Of a stretch of 13,353 nucleotides of DNA, positions 13,237 to 13,353 are shown piece after piece (the stretch's first letter is position 1; each line of letters opens with the position of its first letter). Origin of the DNA: Angelobacter sp036502105 (lineage in GTDB: Bacteria; Acidobacteriota; Terriglobia; Terriglobales; Acidobacteriaceae); assembly GCA_036502105.1 (NCBI GenBank), contig DASXZE010000248.1:1-13353 (forward strand). Direction: 5' to 3'. The position numbers and the translations under genes were made by a program. Under the pieces are notes generated by a model. The model had not been told where the DNA came from. It ran no database searches and worked only from the letters and a program-made list of their open reading frames with translations.

Positions 13237-13349
13237 TAGAAGCCATCTCATAAATACCCTCGTCATGTTTTGGACTTTCAAAAGTCCGCTAAATTCGGGG
13301 GGGCGACAAAGAGCGATGTAAGTTTTACCTATTTATGAGATGGCTTCTA
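13237..13349. mobile_element. MITE-like element with 20 bp terminal inverted repeats
   Basis: TAGAAGCCATCTCATAAATA at 13237-13256 is repeated perfectly in inverse at 13330-13349, giving a 113-base element with no room for a transposase. The interior has a hairpin GGACTT, TCAA, AAGTCC (13272-13287) and a G7 run. Both ends carry TA, and GTT occurs just outside each end, so a TA or a 3-base target duplication is possible. It may be a deletion derivative of an IS whose full copy lies elsewhere. I cannot name the family. Confidence 0.6.
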
Positions 13350-13353
13350 GTTG

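Noticed and set aside
13048..13281. A 77-residue minus-strand open frame near the window end
   Set aside because: It starts inside the MITE-like element, has no ribosome binding site and shows no recognisable protein pattern.
1..13353. A CRISPR array or a defence island
   Set aside because: The repeats are too short, too degenerate and contiguous, without unique spacers, and no cas, restriction or toxin genes are present.

Overview
This window looks like a chromosomal segment of a soil Acidobacteriota, most likely class Terriglobia. That placement is inference. It rests on moderately high GC, an acidobacterial-style solo type IV pilin, a DUF2911 protein, a Q/P-rich exported protein, and intergenic spaces full of short degenerate repeats. 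No tRNA, rRNA, CRISPR array, complete IS or phage gene was seen.

Layout. 1-310: a terminator from an upstream gene, then degenerate 15-16 bp repeats. 311-832: exported Q/P-rich protein with a Spy/CpxP-like helical tail, plus terminator. 976-1872: exported metallo-beta-lactamase-fold hydrolase. 1872-2044: a strong hairpin and a heptamer-built inverted-repeat element between convergent genes. 2048-3109 (minus): ada, the methylation-sensing regulator and DNA repair protein. 3435-6065: membrane hybrid-sensor-type histidine kinase (4 TM, GAF, GAF, PAS, HisKA, HATPase). 6095-6220 (minus): a 41-residue small ORF with a strong ribosome binding site. 6497-7042: type IV pilin-like prepilin. 7087-7626 (minus): secreted DUF2911 protein. 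7950-9566: OmpA-family lipoprotein with a long Ala-rich coiled coil. 9689-10066 (minus): degenerate receiver-domain protein. 10380-11729: MFS exporter. 11906-12250: secreted TonB-C domain protein. 12496-12936: yeast-Fcy1-type cytosine deaminase. 12937-13353: REP-like hairpins and a 113 bp MITE-like inverted-repeat element.

The genes are mostly single transcription units, each with its own terminator, not a pathway operon. Many are envelope-facing: an exported hydrolase, a stress-type periplasmic protein, an OmpA lipoprotein, a pilin, a TonB-C protein and a DUF2911 protein. No obvious new multi-gene system is visible.

The most unusual content is non-coding. There are five separate tandem arrays of degenerate 14-17 bp units at gene edges, one of them coding. 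Two regions are built on TTGGCT-like heptamers, one of which supplies the Shine-Dalgarno of the cytosine deaminase gene. There is also a REP-like hairpin cluster and a MITE-like element. The small ORF at 6095-6220 is the best candidate for an overlooked gene.
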